NCBI GenBank assembly: GCA_963575745.1
Contig: CAUYUJ010001343.1
Coordinates: 38,363-102,362, forward strand
Source: Prorocentrum cordatum
Lineage: Eukaryota; Sar; Dinophyceae; Prorocentrales; Prorocentraceae
DNA length: 64,000 bases
Direction: 5' to 3'
Shown: positions 1-9,784 of the stretch, in pieces
Layout: each line of letters starts with the position of its first letter
Numbering within the stretch: position 1 is the first letter of the stretch
Translations under genes and position numbers: made by a program
The notes under the pieces: model-generated
Databases searched by the model: none
Told to the model about the DNA's origin: nothing
The model's input: the letters and a program-made list of their open reading frames with translations, nothing else

Positions 1-66
1 CCGTCTTGGAAACACATTAACAAGTTATATTAGACTCTGGCACGTGTACTTGCACGGATATGCGCC

Positions 67-282
67 TCCTAGGTAGGGTCCGAGTAGACGGGGTCGCAGG
101 ATCGCTCCGCATCGCCGATGCACAGGCGATGCATCGACGATGCATCGCCGACGTCGGCGGTGCATGGGCGACGCCAGCATGGAGAACATCGGGCCGCGCA
201 TCGAGCTGCATCGCCGATGCAATGGCGATGTGGTGCGATCCTCTGACCCCATCTCCTCGGACCCCATCTAGTAGGCCTAGAA
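67..282. mobile_element. Family E foldback element, copy 1
   Basis: The ends are imperfect inverted repeats of about 45 bp: a left arm with GGGTCCGAG and GGATCGC, and its reverse complement on the right with GCGATCC, CCTCGGACCCC and CTAGTAGGCC. The interior is a chain of GCATCGCCGATGCA and GATGCATC palindromes. Related copies lie at about 36.1 kb and 48.9 kb. It has no coding capacity. The long arms and palindromic core suggest a non-autonomous foldback element, but no target-site duplication could be defined here. Confidence 0.6.
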
Positions 283-289
283 TGGAGGG

Positions 290-840
290 GGGTCGGTGGG
301 CGTGGCGAGGCCCGAAAAGAAATCTGGAAATCGCGCAAATCGGAATCGCTTGAACGCCGTTTCGGCCCAGCGCCGTTTGATGAGGCGGCGCAGGGGGGGG
401 GGGAAAGTGCCATGCACGCGAACTTGCAAACATCTGAACCAAAGAGCGCTCTCGACTGCAGACTTGGACGCCGCAATCATCTCGGAAAACTCAAGTCCGG
501 ATTAATCAATTCCACTTTGGGCTCCCGACGCACCATCGAAGAGTAACCCCCGACCACCCCCAACCCCGATAATCCGGGAGTGGTTGGACGCCGGAATCAT
601 CCAGGACAACCGCGGACTGGGACAAATCTGGATTGGGCCCACGAGGCACGAATCAGGCGCTACCCCTGAACACCCCCAGCTCCGATGACTCGGGGCTCTG
701 CACACCAGGGCATATGTAACAAAACGCAATCAGCAACGCAAAACATCACGACCGGAGCCCTGGACCCGATCTTCGACATGTGAAGGGCCCAGCAGGGTCC
801 GAAACTGTGCGAAGACCCCCGCTGCTGGGGAAACACCAAC
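290..840. other. No gene seen; small internal duplication
   Basis: I recognise no gene. A diverged duplication is visible: segments near 544 and 661 share a C-rich phrase (CCCCGATAATCCGGG versus CTCCGATGACTCGGG), and those near 468 and 586 share GGACGCCGNAATCATC. Nothing shows its function. Confidence 0.5.
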
Positions 841-841
841 A

Positions 842-981
842 GGTACCGATACCGCTACTCCCCGGACCTCTCCAGGGGTGCGTTCTGACCAGGATCTCGA
901 GGCGAATCCAGCGGTGGCGACGAGGGCCTCCCAGGAGGCCCCAAAAGGGGAAAACGAGGGGAAGGAAGAGGTGTGGGTACC
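842..981. mobile_element. Small inverted-repeat element (GGTACC-ended), copy 1
   Basis: It starts with GGTACCGATACCGCTAC and ends with GTGTGGGTACC, an imperfect terminal inverted repeat. The body carries the phrase ATCTCGAGGCGAATCCAGC followed by GTGGCGACGAGGGCCTCC. Two further copies lie near 61.05 and 61.49 kb with the same body and ends. This looks like a MITE-like dispersed element of about 140 bp. No target-site duplication was identified. Confidence 0.55.
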
Positions 982-1164
982 CTTTTCCTTCTCCGAGTTG
1001 CGAAAGGACTGCAACGCCGGGGTCTGAAGGTGGACTGCGGGCCGCGGCTGCGCCAGGCGCGTCGGCCGAGCCCCGCCTGAGGATGCTGATCGCCGCGGCG
1101 CCGTCGGCCTCTGGCCTCCGCCTCGGGGGTGGAGGGGGGAGGCAGCACAGAGACCGCCACCCCA

Positions 1165-1265
1165 GCGAGGAGGAGGAGGAGGAAGAGGAGGAGGAGGAGG
1201 AGGAGGATATCGAAAGCGGGGCCATGCAATATCATGCACAGGATGGCGAGGAGGAGGTGGAGGAG
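1165..1265. repeat. GAG/GGA trinucleotide tract
   Basis: Imperfect (GAG)n, purine-rich on the plus strand. Open frames across it are Glu-rich or Arg-rich only because of the repeat. Confidence 0.85.
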
Positions 1266-2330
1266 GCAGACATGAAGACTGAGACTGCCCGTCTCGATTC
1301 CAGTCTCGATCCAACTTGCGAGTTGGGCTGTAACTGGCCGTCGTTGCTCCTCTTTTCCTGTCTCTGCCTTGCCGCATCTCCGACCGCTGACGTTTGCATG
1401 CGTGGGCACCTCAGCCATTCGGTTCAGGCCTGGAACCCGCTTCTTCATTGTTCGCGATAACGGGCGTGATCGTGGGAGGGGGCGGTGACCCTAATCACAT
1501 AACGGCGGAGGGCTGCCAGAAATCCGAATAAATCCTCGACGACTTCGTAGGACACATTTACGAACGTGGGCGAAGTAGGGTGACGTGATCAGGGGGGGGG
1601 AATGAGAGGGCCGATCACGGCCGTTATCACCAAAATTGATATTAAAATCCCCTAGAAAGGGAAAGTAGAGGAAGAGGAGCAGGAGAGGCGAGGATAAAGG
1701 CTTTTGGTGACTGTCGGCAAGTGTTCGGCGACATTTGCTGATCTCTGTAAGCCTCCAAAAGCGTCAAGGGGATGAAGGAGGAGGCCGACGACCCCAGGGC
1801 ATCGAAAGCGGGGCCAGGAATCTGATCATGACAAAGAGGTTTTGGGATAGTGCGGGTCCAAAAAATCAAGCAAAGCCGCTGGGGCAAATGATGATACATG
1901 TCTGAACGGCAAGAGAACGCAAGAGCAACGTCTCTCGAAACCGCGCGAAACAGAACAGGCAACAAACCGAACGCGCCGCGCCTCCTTGGCCGCCGCAGCC
2001 GCGGGGGAAGAATGACACATCTCGCGCCGCCAGAAGCGCTGCTCCCACGCACTGATGCAAACCGAGGAAGATTTCTTCTTTTATGATTCCTGGACTCACG
2101 TCAGAAGCTTGCCTCCACCTAGCTTCGGTCACTTATGGCGACATCTGGGGACAGATGTAGGCCTCCAAAGACTTCCATATGACAATAAGAACGAAGGAAT
2201 TCGGGGATCAATAATTGCTTCCGGTCGGCTTCGGCCATGATGCGACGACATCTGGAGACCTCTGCAGGCCTCCGGAAGCCTGAAGACGAGTAGATGACCG
2301 ACGCCCCGCAGACATCAACTGCGGGGCCAG
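1266..2330. other. No gene seen; short dispersed repeats
   Basis: I see no convincing gene. Three related stretches of about 50 bp begin near 1727, 2137 and 2243, each reading roughly CGACATCTGGGGACCTCTG then AGGCCTCCAAAAGC. A second phrase, GAAAGCGGGGCCAGGAA, recurs near 1210, 1803 and 2319. These look like scattered pieces of one older repeat. Confidence 0.45.
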
Positions 2331-2489
2331 GAAGCTGGAAGGCATGGCGGCTCCACATGATACGAGCGAGTTGCCAACAAAGGGTGCGTCAGACAAGGGC
2401 TCGGGCACGGTGGTTCGCAATCTTTCGAGCCAGAGTACTTCGTCAAGAACAACGCATGGCGTGTCGGAGGATCGCACCGCGGCGGCCCA

Positions 2490-3470
2490 CCACGTGGTCC
2501 CCGAGCGTTGCGTTTGAAGATTGGCTTTCACGACTGGCCTTTGGAAGTCTGAGGCCCGCCAGACGGCGGCAGGAGGCCCCAAGACAGGCCCAAGAGAGGG
2601 CCAAAGAAGGGGGGAAACAAACATTGAATTTCGAACCGTCGGCTCCCAAACGCTCGCGCGAGGACCCACTGCCCCCCCCCCCCCCCAAAAAAAAAAGACG
2701 CCAACAAGCCCCAACAAGCCCCCAAGAAGCCCCAAGCAGACCCCCAAAAACCTAAAGCAGGCCTCAAGAGGCCCCAAGACGGCACAGATCCCAGAGCTGC
2801 CTCCAAGAGGCCCCCGAGAAGCCAATCGCGAGACCCCGACCAACATCCATGAGGCATCTGACCGAAGGCGCGGTGGCGGATTTTGCCGAAGGCCATTCGA
2901 TATATTACACAATGGTCCCCAAGCATTGCGTTTGAACTTCGGTTTTCGCGACTGGCCTTTGGAACAGGCCCGCAAGTGTCCTGGAGGGCGACAACGGAGG
3001 ACAAGGAGAAAGAGAGGGACGGCTTCGCTGAGAAAGGGGAGGCTGAATGGGCAGTGGGTGACGGAGGGGGGAGGGGGGGGGGATGAGGAAGAGGAGGAGG
3101 AGGAGGAGGAAAGGATGAGGAGGAGGGGGGAGGAGGAAGAGGAGGGGGAGAGGGGGAGGACATGCAGAAAGGAAAAGTAATGACATTTAAGGGGAAGAAG
3201 GGGGCGGATCGGAGAGGGGAGGAAGAGAATGAGGACCGAGGGGAGGACAACGGTGAGGATGAGAAGGAGGGGGGAGGAAGATAGGAGGGGGAGCACGAGG
3301 ACGACGATGAGGAGGAGGAGGAGGACGAGGAGGACGCGGAGGGGAAGGGAGACTATGGAAGTGCAGGAGGAGGCCTTGGCGGCGGCCCCAGTGGCCCGCC
3401 CGATAAGTTACCCCCTGGCCCCTAAGCGTTGCGTTTGAAATTTGGGTTCCGCGACTTGTCTCTGGGAGCG
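2490..3470. repeat. Three copies of a GCGTTGCGTTTGAA repeat
   Basis: A phrase of about 50 bp, CCCCNAAGCGTTGCGTTTGAA followed by TTCGCGACTGGCCTTTGG, occurs near 2498, 2916 and 3413, always just after a C-rich run. Between the first two lies the CCAAGAGG minisatellite; between the second and third lies the GGA tract. The copies are diverged, so this is an old spaced repeat. Confidence 0.6.
2560..2835. repeat. Degenerate CCCCAAGAGGCC minisatellite
   Basis: Short units of about 10-14 bp related to CCCCAAGAGGCCC are repeated with heavy divergence, interrupted by a C/A homopolymer junction near 2672-2696. The same type of array recurs at about 22.04 kb and 36.7 kb. Confidence 0.6.
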
Positions 3471-3640
3471 AGAAGGGGCGACTGATGCCGCCGAGAGGGG
3501 GAAGAATGATTGGGGGGGGAAGGAGAAGGGGGGCTCTTTAGGGAGGGAAGGAACAATGGAGAGAGAGGACGAGGATGGGGAGGGAGAGGAGGAATGCGGA
3601 AGACAAAAAGAAGGGGGAGAGTGAGAGAAGGAGGGGAAGG
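3060..3640. repeat. GGA-rich purine tract
   Basis: Plus-strand purine DNA dominated by GGA/GAG/GGGGA, with short breaks near 3180 and 3380-3480. It may favour triplex or G-quadruplex structure. No gene is supported. Confidence 0.8.
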
Positions 3641-3705
3641 AACGGGAGGGGGACGGGATTTGGAAGAGCACGAGGGTGAGGCATGACGAGGATGATGGGC
3701 GGGAG

Positions 3706-3727
3706 TCCGTAGCCATGTTGGCTCAAA
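3706..3727 (+). other. Relic dinoflagellate spliced-leader sequence
   Basis: Bases 3706-3726 read TCCGTAGCCATGTTGGCTCAA. The canonical dinoflagellate leader is 22 nt and ends CCATTTTGGCTCAAG. This copy differs by one T-to-G change inside the leader and by A instead of the last G. It is not an SL RNA gene: the leader is not followed by a GT splice donor, and no Sm-like site is evident. In dinoflagellates such genomic copies arise when a trans-spliced mRNA is reverse-transcribed and reinserted, so any retrocopied gene should start just downstream on the plus strand. Nothing recognisable is found there. Confidence 0.75.
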
Positions 3728-4200
3728 TTACCACGTGTCCACGGAAGCATAGCAATTCAAACATATGCACCACTGGCGGATCGATGGTTTAGCCTCGCTC
3801 GTGCGACCCCGCGCGGGTCACCGCCGCGGCGGTCGCCAAACTCTCTGTCGTCGCGGTCGTCGTCGCCGCCCCCGTCGTCGTTTCCGTCGCCGCCGCCATC
3901 GTCGGAAACGGGAAGGAGAAAGTGACAAAGAAGCCAACGGCGGCGCGGAGGAGAGGATAAAAAAAGGAGCGAAACAAACGGCAAGGAAAGCGCAAAGGGA
4001 GAGGAGACGGCGACAGAACGCGAACGCAGACAATGCCAGCGAAGGAGGAAGGACGGACAAAGGCATGGCAGAAGGAAGGAAGACCCAACACACAACAGGC
4101 AACTAAAGTCAACTAAAGGCACGCGAGCAACAAAAAGTATAACGATCTCGGTGCCACCAAAGCTTCCATCATTGAACACCTAAAACGGCTGAATTTTAAC
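3728..4200 (+). other. Sequence downstream of the spliced-leader relic
   Basis: If the leader marks a retroposed mRNA, this is where its 5' untranslated region and coding start should lie. The first plus-strand ATG frame (3765-4106, 113 codons) is Arg-rich because it crosses a CGTCGC-rich stretch at about 3826-3910 and resembles no family I know. It is either a badly decayed retrocopy or an unrelated flank. Confidence 0.3.
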
Positions 4201-4209
4201 TCTAAGGGT

Positions 4210-4990
4210 GCATCGTTCACCGTCCAAGACCAGGCCTCTGACGGGTCGGAAGAAAGAAATCGGTCATGATAGAAAGGCTGGGCATGGGCAGTCGGAGGAG
4301 CGATGCCTGAGATCGCCAGCGTCTCCTTCGAGCAGCCGCGCTGCGCGCCACCTGTCGGCTCCGTCGCCCACGCGCAAAACGGGCAAACGGCGTTGGAAGA
4401 GGATGTCCCTTTTCTAATTCTTTGTCGAGAGCCGTGACCAAATCAACAACTGGCGTTGCCTGTAACGTCTTGGAGGCCCACGCCGTGCACTCGCTGTAAG
4501 TGCCGATCGCAGCTGAGGCAACTTCAATGCGTGGGCGTCGGGCGGCGCCAGCGAATATGTGACTTTCGTATTCCTCGTCGTATATGTGGCACATCGCCTG
4601 TGCGTAGCATGCGTAGTAAGCTCTGCGTGGTGCCGAGGCTCGTCCAGTCCTCTGGTGCGCGCCCAGCAGCGGCATCCACGACCCTTGGTCGAGTTGCGCA
4701 TTTCACATGGATCTTGATGGTTCGCGAGTCAGCCTGGGCATCCTTTCGGGCTCGAACAGCGGTCTGGGCGCAAAACATCCGAGTCAAGGCGCCTGACGGC
4801 TGTGGGCCGGCCCGAGACTTGCCTGTCGGCGTTGGAACGGCCGTTGGCCCAGGCGACGGCGGTGCTTTCCAGGCGCGACACTGTGCTAGGCGAAAGGGCC
4901 AGACCTGCACTGCATTGGCGCGTTGGCTGTGACCCCAACCGGCGCGGCGGTCGCGGATGCCCGGGCACCGTGTCAATTAACGTGGCGCGT
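4210..4990 (-). pseudogene. Coding-like unit 1 of a tandem duplication, function unknown
   Basis: The minus strand holds a frame (4217-4675) with ordinary protein composition, including the phrases IYDEEYESHIFAG and IGTYSECTAWASKTLQATP, unlike the low-complexity frames around it. An overlapping minus-strand frame (4524-4976) is also well conserved with the second unit, including TTQSLLRMLRTGD. I could not decide which frame is ancestral. I do not recognise the family, and no clean start or stop pairing is visible. A decayed retroelement open reading frame is one possibility. The second unit lies about 850 bp downstream. Confidence 0.35.
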
Positions 4991-5039
4991 TGGAAATCGC
5001 ACGCGACGGCTTCTCGGCCAGGGAGCAGCGCGGGCGTTC

Positions 5040-6130
5040 CCATATGGCGCTGGTCAGACGTCACCGCGCCGACCTGAGGGCGTTGAGATATCTGATATAG
5101 GGCTCGGATGTTCGACGAGGACGCATCCGCGCCCTTGTACCTGGGCAGTCGCCGCGGCCGCCATACTTGGCCACGATGCGTGAGACCGCTGGCAGGTCCA
5201 GCGTTGCGGCCTGATGGCGCAACCACCATTGCCATGCCGCGGTTGGAGCTCAGGTACCTAAGGAGGCGTTTTCGTTTTCTGGATCGCCTAGGCCGCCGCT
5301 GGTCACAAGCTGAAATGCCTCGCCTGTCTTGATGTGGTGGCACGTGGCAATCTGCGAAAGGCGGGCCTCCCCCCGCGCAGCTGACAGAGGTACATCCGCC
5401 GGCGAAGATGTCACTTGCGTATTCCTCGTCGTAAATGAGGTTCGTCGCCTGTGCGTAGCATGCGTAGTAAGCTCTGCGTGGTGCCAAACCTCGTCCAATC
5501 CTTTGGTGCGCGTCCAGCAGCGGCGTCCAGGACCCTGGATTGGGCTGCGCATTTCCCAAGGGTCTTGATCCGTCGCGAGTCAAGGCTGTCGCGGTCGCCG
5601 CGGCAGCCTGGGCGTCCTGGGCATCCTTTCGCGTTCGGCGCGTTGGCTGCCCGCTTGGAAGCAGGGGTTCGGACGGCGGTCTGCGTGATAGACGTCCGAG
5701 CCGAGGCGTCTGATGGCTCTGTACGGGCCCGAGACTTGCCTGTCGGCGTTGGAATGGCTGCTGGCCCAGGCGGCGGCGGCGCTGCCAAGCGTTGAAATTT
5801 TCGTTGGGCATCCGGACTAACGCGCGACACTACGAGCAGGGCTCAGCCACGGGGAGTGCCCGAGCTATCCGCCGAAGTTCAGAGCGTGACAATGCGCTGC
5901 GCCGCGCGCGCTGCCAGGCGACAAGGCCAGACTGTAGTGTCCTGGCGCGATGACTGCGACCCCGGCCCGCGCGGTGGTCACGGACGCCCGGGCACCGTGT
6001 TTGACGACGCGGTGTAAATGGACGCGGCGAGGTGGAAGTGGCCAGAGACGGTTTCTCGGCTAGGGAGCAATGCGGGCGATCCCATCTGACGCTGGCCACG
6101 CGTCATCGCGCCGACCTGAGGGCGTGGAGA
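5040..6130 (-). pseudogene. Coding-like unit 2 of a tandem duplication, function unknown
   Basis: This unit repeats much of the first. The segment around 5400-5580 matches about 4550-4730, including the phrases YYACYAQA and IYDEEYASDIFAG on the minus strand. A second minus-strand frame (5250-5552) contains ARGEARLSQIATCHHIKTGE, which is matched by a similar phrase near 6.4 kb. A longer minus-strand frame (4729-5811, 360 codons) spans both units, but its composition changes along its length, so I do not trust it as one gene. Identity between units is moderate and indels are common, so this is an old duplication. Product unknown. Confidence 0.35.
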
Positions 6131-6725
6131 CATCTGATGTAGGGCTCGGATTTTCGACGAGGAAGCACCAATTTCCTTGCGCCTGGGCGCTCGCCACCTG
6201 ACCGCAGAACACGTCGCGGGGGGGGTCCCATCATAGCGCGCCCCCCAAGTCATGATTGCTACGATGTGTGAGACTACTGGGAGGTCCACTGTCGCGGCAT
6301 GACGGTGCACCAACCGCTGCCATCGCCGGCGCGGTTGGAGCTGAGGCACCTGAGAAGGCGCTGTCGTTTTCTGGGTCGTCCAGCTCGCCGCCAGTCACCA
6401 AGTGGACGATCTCGCCTGTCTTGACTTGGCGGCACGCTGAAATCTGCGAGGCGCGGGCTTCCCCCCGCGCGTCTGATAGAGGCCCATCCCCTGGCCCCGC
6501 GCGGACACCAGCGCGATGGCCTTCTCTAAACTGGCGGCGTGGTTGGCCGAAGATGGGGCGCGGATGGGAGACCGACCGCGGTCCTGGCCCCGAAGGCGTC
6601 GGGCAGGCGCTCTCCGCCATCGGGCGCGCTGGCGCGCGCGATGTGCTCGCATTTCGCCAGCTACGCAGTTTCTGCTCCGTTCCCAATCCTGGTAAATTAT
6701 CACCGATGTCGTGGGAGGTGTCCAC
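6085..6725 (-). pseudogene. Coding-like partial unit 3, function unknown
   Basis: The stretch 6082-6480 matches about 5041-5400. On the minus strand the frame at 6231-6725 reads ARGEARASQISACRQVKTGE, aligning with unit 2 through mostly single-residue changes, and then continues into LVTGGELDDPENDSAFSG versus LVTSGGLGDPENENASLG. Keeping a frame while diverging is what a former coding sequence would do. I know no family for it. Confidence 0.35.
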
Positions 6726-6729
6726 GACG

Positions 6730-7500
6730 ATCTTCTAGCGTTCGATGGGCGCGCGACCATGCTGCTTGTGCCACTCGGCACGAACGGTTTCTTCCGCGGG
6801 CTAAGCCGGGGGGGCGCGGGGGAATGCCCCTGAATGCGGTGGTCCGTCACCCATAGGGCATCATTTTGTTCGCCGCCGTCTTTCGCTGCCCGTCGGAAGG
6901 AATTGGCGCCGCAGCTGCCTGGGTCACGAACGGTAAGAACAAACAAATGTGTTGCTTCTTCCGTCTGCCTCCAGATTTTCATGTTTCAGCGTTCGACTCA
7001 ACGCGGGTTCTCTAACGCGTGGCCGTCAAGTGCGCGACGCGACGCCACCTCCCGGATGAAACCCCTCGCGCGTCAATGGCGCGGTCTACTGCCGACGTCC
7101 ACACCGCCCCTTCACTCTTATCCGCATCTGCGGGGTGCCACGTGCAGAACATATTCTGTCAGACTCTGGTAATGTATGCCAGCGTTGCTGCAGTTCTGCC
7201 AGCCAGTCAGAGATGGTCGAGTGGCGACAAAGTCCATGCTGCGACCTGCAGAACGTCCTGAAGGGTACAGCTTCACATGGCGGGGGTTGGTTCACCAGAC
7301 TCACCACATGCAGTGCCACTCGACCTTGAAAGTGTGGTTCTTTATAGCTTGTGGGTATTATGCTAAGCCTCAGCTAGCTAGCCTAGGGAAGCCCTGTGTA
7401 GAGACGATCCCGAAATACAGGCAATAACATTTTAATGATAATGCCAAGCACCATGTACCAAACTGTTTGAGCAGAGCGGAGAGGATAAAGCGAGGGCGCA
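6730..7500. other. No gene seen
   Basis: No recognisable coding, RNA or repeat structure. Short frames exist on both strands but none has family features. Confidence 0.5.
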
Positions 7501-7509
7501 TTTAACTTT

Positions 7510-7612
7510 TTGCGGGTGTGTGTGGTTGTGTGTTTGTGCCTGTGTGTCTGTGTGCCTGTGGTGTCTGTGTGTCTGTGTGCGCGTGGATGTGTGTGTGTGT
7601 GTCTGTGTGTAC
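7510..7612. repeat. TG/CTGTGTGT microsatellite
   Basis: Plus-strand alternating TG broken by TGCCTG and CTGTGTGT units. Alternating purine-pyrimidine DNA of this type can adopt Z-form. Confidence 0.85.
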
Positions 7613-7774
7613 GCGGTTCGGTCGGTCGGAGCGGCGAGCGGTGCGCTCCCGCGCGACCGTGGCCTCGCTTCAATACGACCAGCAAGACTACCATCCGCCA
7701 CCGCCACCCGCCCCCCTCCGCTGCCTACCTCTGATCCTGTTTGGCACTCATGTCTCCTGCATCGCCTCGTTCAC

Positions 7775-9385
7775 TCACTGACTCCTCCTGCTCCTCCTCC
7801 TCCTCCTCTTCTTCCTCCTTCTCCTCCTCTTCCTCGTCCTCCTCCTCCACTTCATCCTCCTCCTCTTCTTCCCTCCTCCTCTTCTTCCTTTCCTCCCTCC
7901 TCCTCCACCTCCTCCTCCTCTTCCTCTTCCTCTTCCTCGTCCTCCTCCTCCTCCAGTTCCTCCTCCTCCTCCGCTTCCTCCTCCTCCTCGTCTTTCTCCT
8001 CCTTACTTTTCGTCGTCTTCTCCTCCTCCTGCTCCTTACCCTCCTCCTCCTGCTCCTCCTCCTGCACTTCATTATCCTCCTCCTCTTCATCCTCCTCCTC
8101 CCCCGCCCCTCCCTTCTGCTCCTCCTCCTCTTCCTCCTCCTCCTCTTCCTCGTCCTCATCCTCCTCCTCCTACTCCCCCTCCCCCTCCTCCTCCTCCGCG
8201 TCTTCATCCTGCTCTTCCTCGTCCCCCCCCCCCCTCCTCCTCGTCCTCCTTTACCTCCTCCTCGTCTCCTCCCTGTTCTCCTCCTCGTCGTCCTCCTCCC
8301 CCTCCTCCTCCTCTACCTCCTCCTCCTCCTCCTCCTCCTCCTCCTACTCCTCCGCCCTCCGCCATCCATCCTCCTCCTCCTCCTCCTACTCCTCCTCCTC
8401 TCCTTCCTCCGCATCCTCCGGATCCTCTTCCTAGTCCTCCTCCTCCTCCAGTTCCTCCTCCTCCTCCGCTTCCTCCTCCTCCTCGTCTTTCTCCGCCTTA
8501 CTCTTCGTCGTCTTCTCCTCCTCATCCTCCTCACCCTCTTCCTCCTCCCCCTGCTCCTCCTCCTCCTCCTCCGCCTCCGCCTCCTCTTCCTCCTCCTCCT
8601 TCTCCTTCTCCTGCTCATCCGTTCTTCCTCATCCTTCTTCTCATCCTCCTCCTCCTTCTCCTGCTCCCAGTCGGCACCCATGCTCCTGGCATCGCCCCAT
8701 TCACTCACTGAGTCCTCCTCCGTCTCCTCTTCCTCCTTCCTCATCTCCTCCTGCTCCTCCTCTTCGTCCTCGTCCTCCAACTTCTCCTCATCCTTCTCCT
8801 TCCCCTTCTCATCCTCTTCCTCCGCCTTCACCTCCTCCTCCTCCCCTCCTCCGTCCCTCCCCCTCCTCCTCCTCCTCCTCCTCCTCCTCCTCCTCCTCCT
8901 CCTCCCCCTCCTCATCATCCTCCTGCTCTTCCTTCTCCTCCTATTCCTCGTCTCCTCCTCCCCTTCCCCTCCTCACTCTCCTTCACCTCCTCCTTCTCCT
9001 TCGCCCCTCCCTCCCTCCTCCTCCTCCTCCTCCTCCTCCTCCTCCTCTCCTCCTCCTCCTGATCATCATCCTCCTCATAATGCCCTTCCTCCTCATCCGC
9101 CTCAAGGTGCCTCCTCCTCCTCATCCTCCTCCACTTCCTGGTCCTCCTCCTCTTCTCTCCTCCTCCTCCCATCCCCCGCTCTCCTCCCCCTCCTCCTCTT
9201 CCTCGTCTCTTCTCTTCTCTCCTCCTCCTCCTCCTCCTCCTCCTCCTCCTCCTCCTCCTCCTCCTCCTGCGCGTCCTCGTCCTCCTCCACCTCTTCATCC
9301 TCCGCCTCTTCCTTCTCCTCCTCCTCCGCCTCCTCCTCGTATTCCCCCTCCTCCTCCTCCTCCTCCTCCTCCTCCTCCTCCTTAG
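7775..9385. repeat. 1.6-kb CTC/TCC polypyrimidine block
   Basis: Almost pure CTC/TCC/TTC on the plus strand, with two short islands that repeat each other (near 7749 and 8683, both with GGCACTCATG or GGCACCCATG then CATCGCC and TTCACTCACTGA). That shared phrase shows part of the block was duplicated along with its flank. The 755-codon plus-strand frame across it is Ser/Leu/Pro low-complexity and is not a gene. Confidence 0.9.
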
Positions 9386-9474
9386 TAGTATTCCCAACAT
9401 TCGCATTACGATTAGTACTACGATGGTTACCATTACCGTTACGAGTACCATTAGTACTATCATTTTTTGTAATG

Positions 9475-9590
9475 ATAGAGATGATGATGATGCGGAGGAT
9501 GATGATGCTGATGCTGATGATGATGATGTTGATGATGATGCTGTTGATGATGATAATGCTGATGATGATGCTGATGATGACTATTGCTAT
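9475..9590. repeat. GAT/GCT trinucleotide tract
   Basis: GATGATGCTGATGATG-type repeats on the plus strand, with AT-rich flanks on each side. Confidence 0.85.
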
Positions 9591-9609
9591 CTACATTTTT
9601 TTACTAGTA

Positions 9610-9750
9610 TTAATATCATCCTGCTCTTCATCCTCCTCTTCCTCCTCCGCCTCATCCGTGTCCGTTGCCTCCTCCTCCTCGTCCTCCTCCTCCTCCTCCT
9701 CCCACTCCTCCTCTTCCTCCTCCTCCGTTCCTCCTCCTCCTCCTCCTTCC
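9610..9750. repeat. CTC tract
   Basis: CTC/TCC repeats resume here, with similar composition to the block at 7.8-9.4 kb, before the GAC array begins. Confidence 0.8.
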
Positions 9751-9784
9751 AGTCGCCGCGGCCATCCGCGAGGAGGGATTTGCC

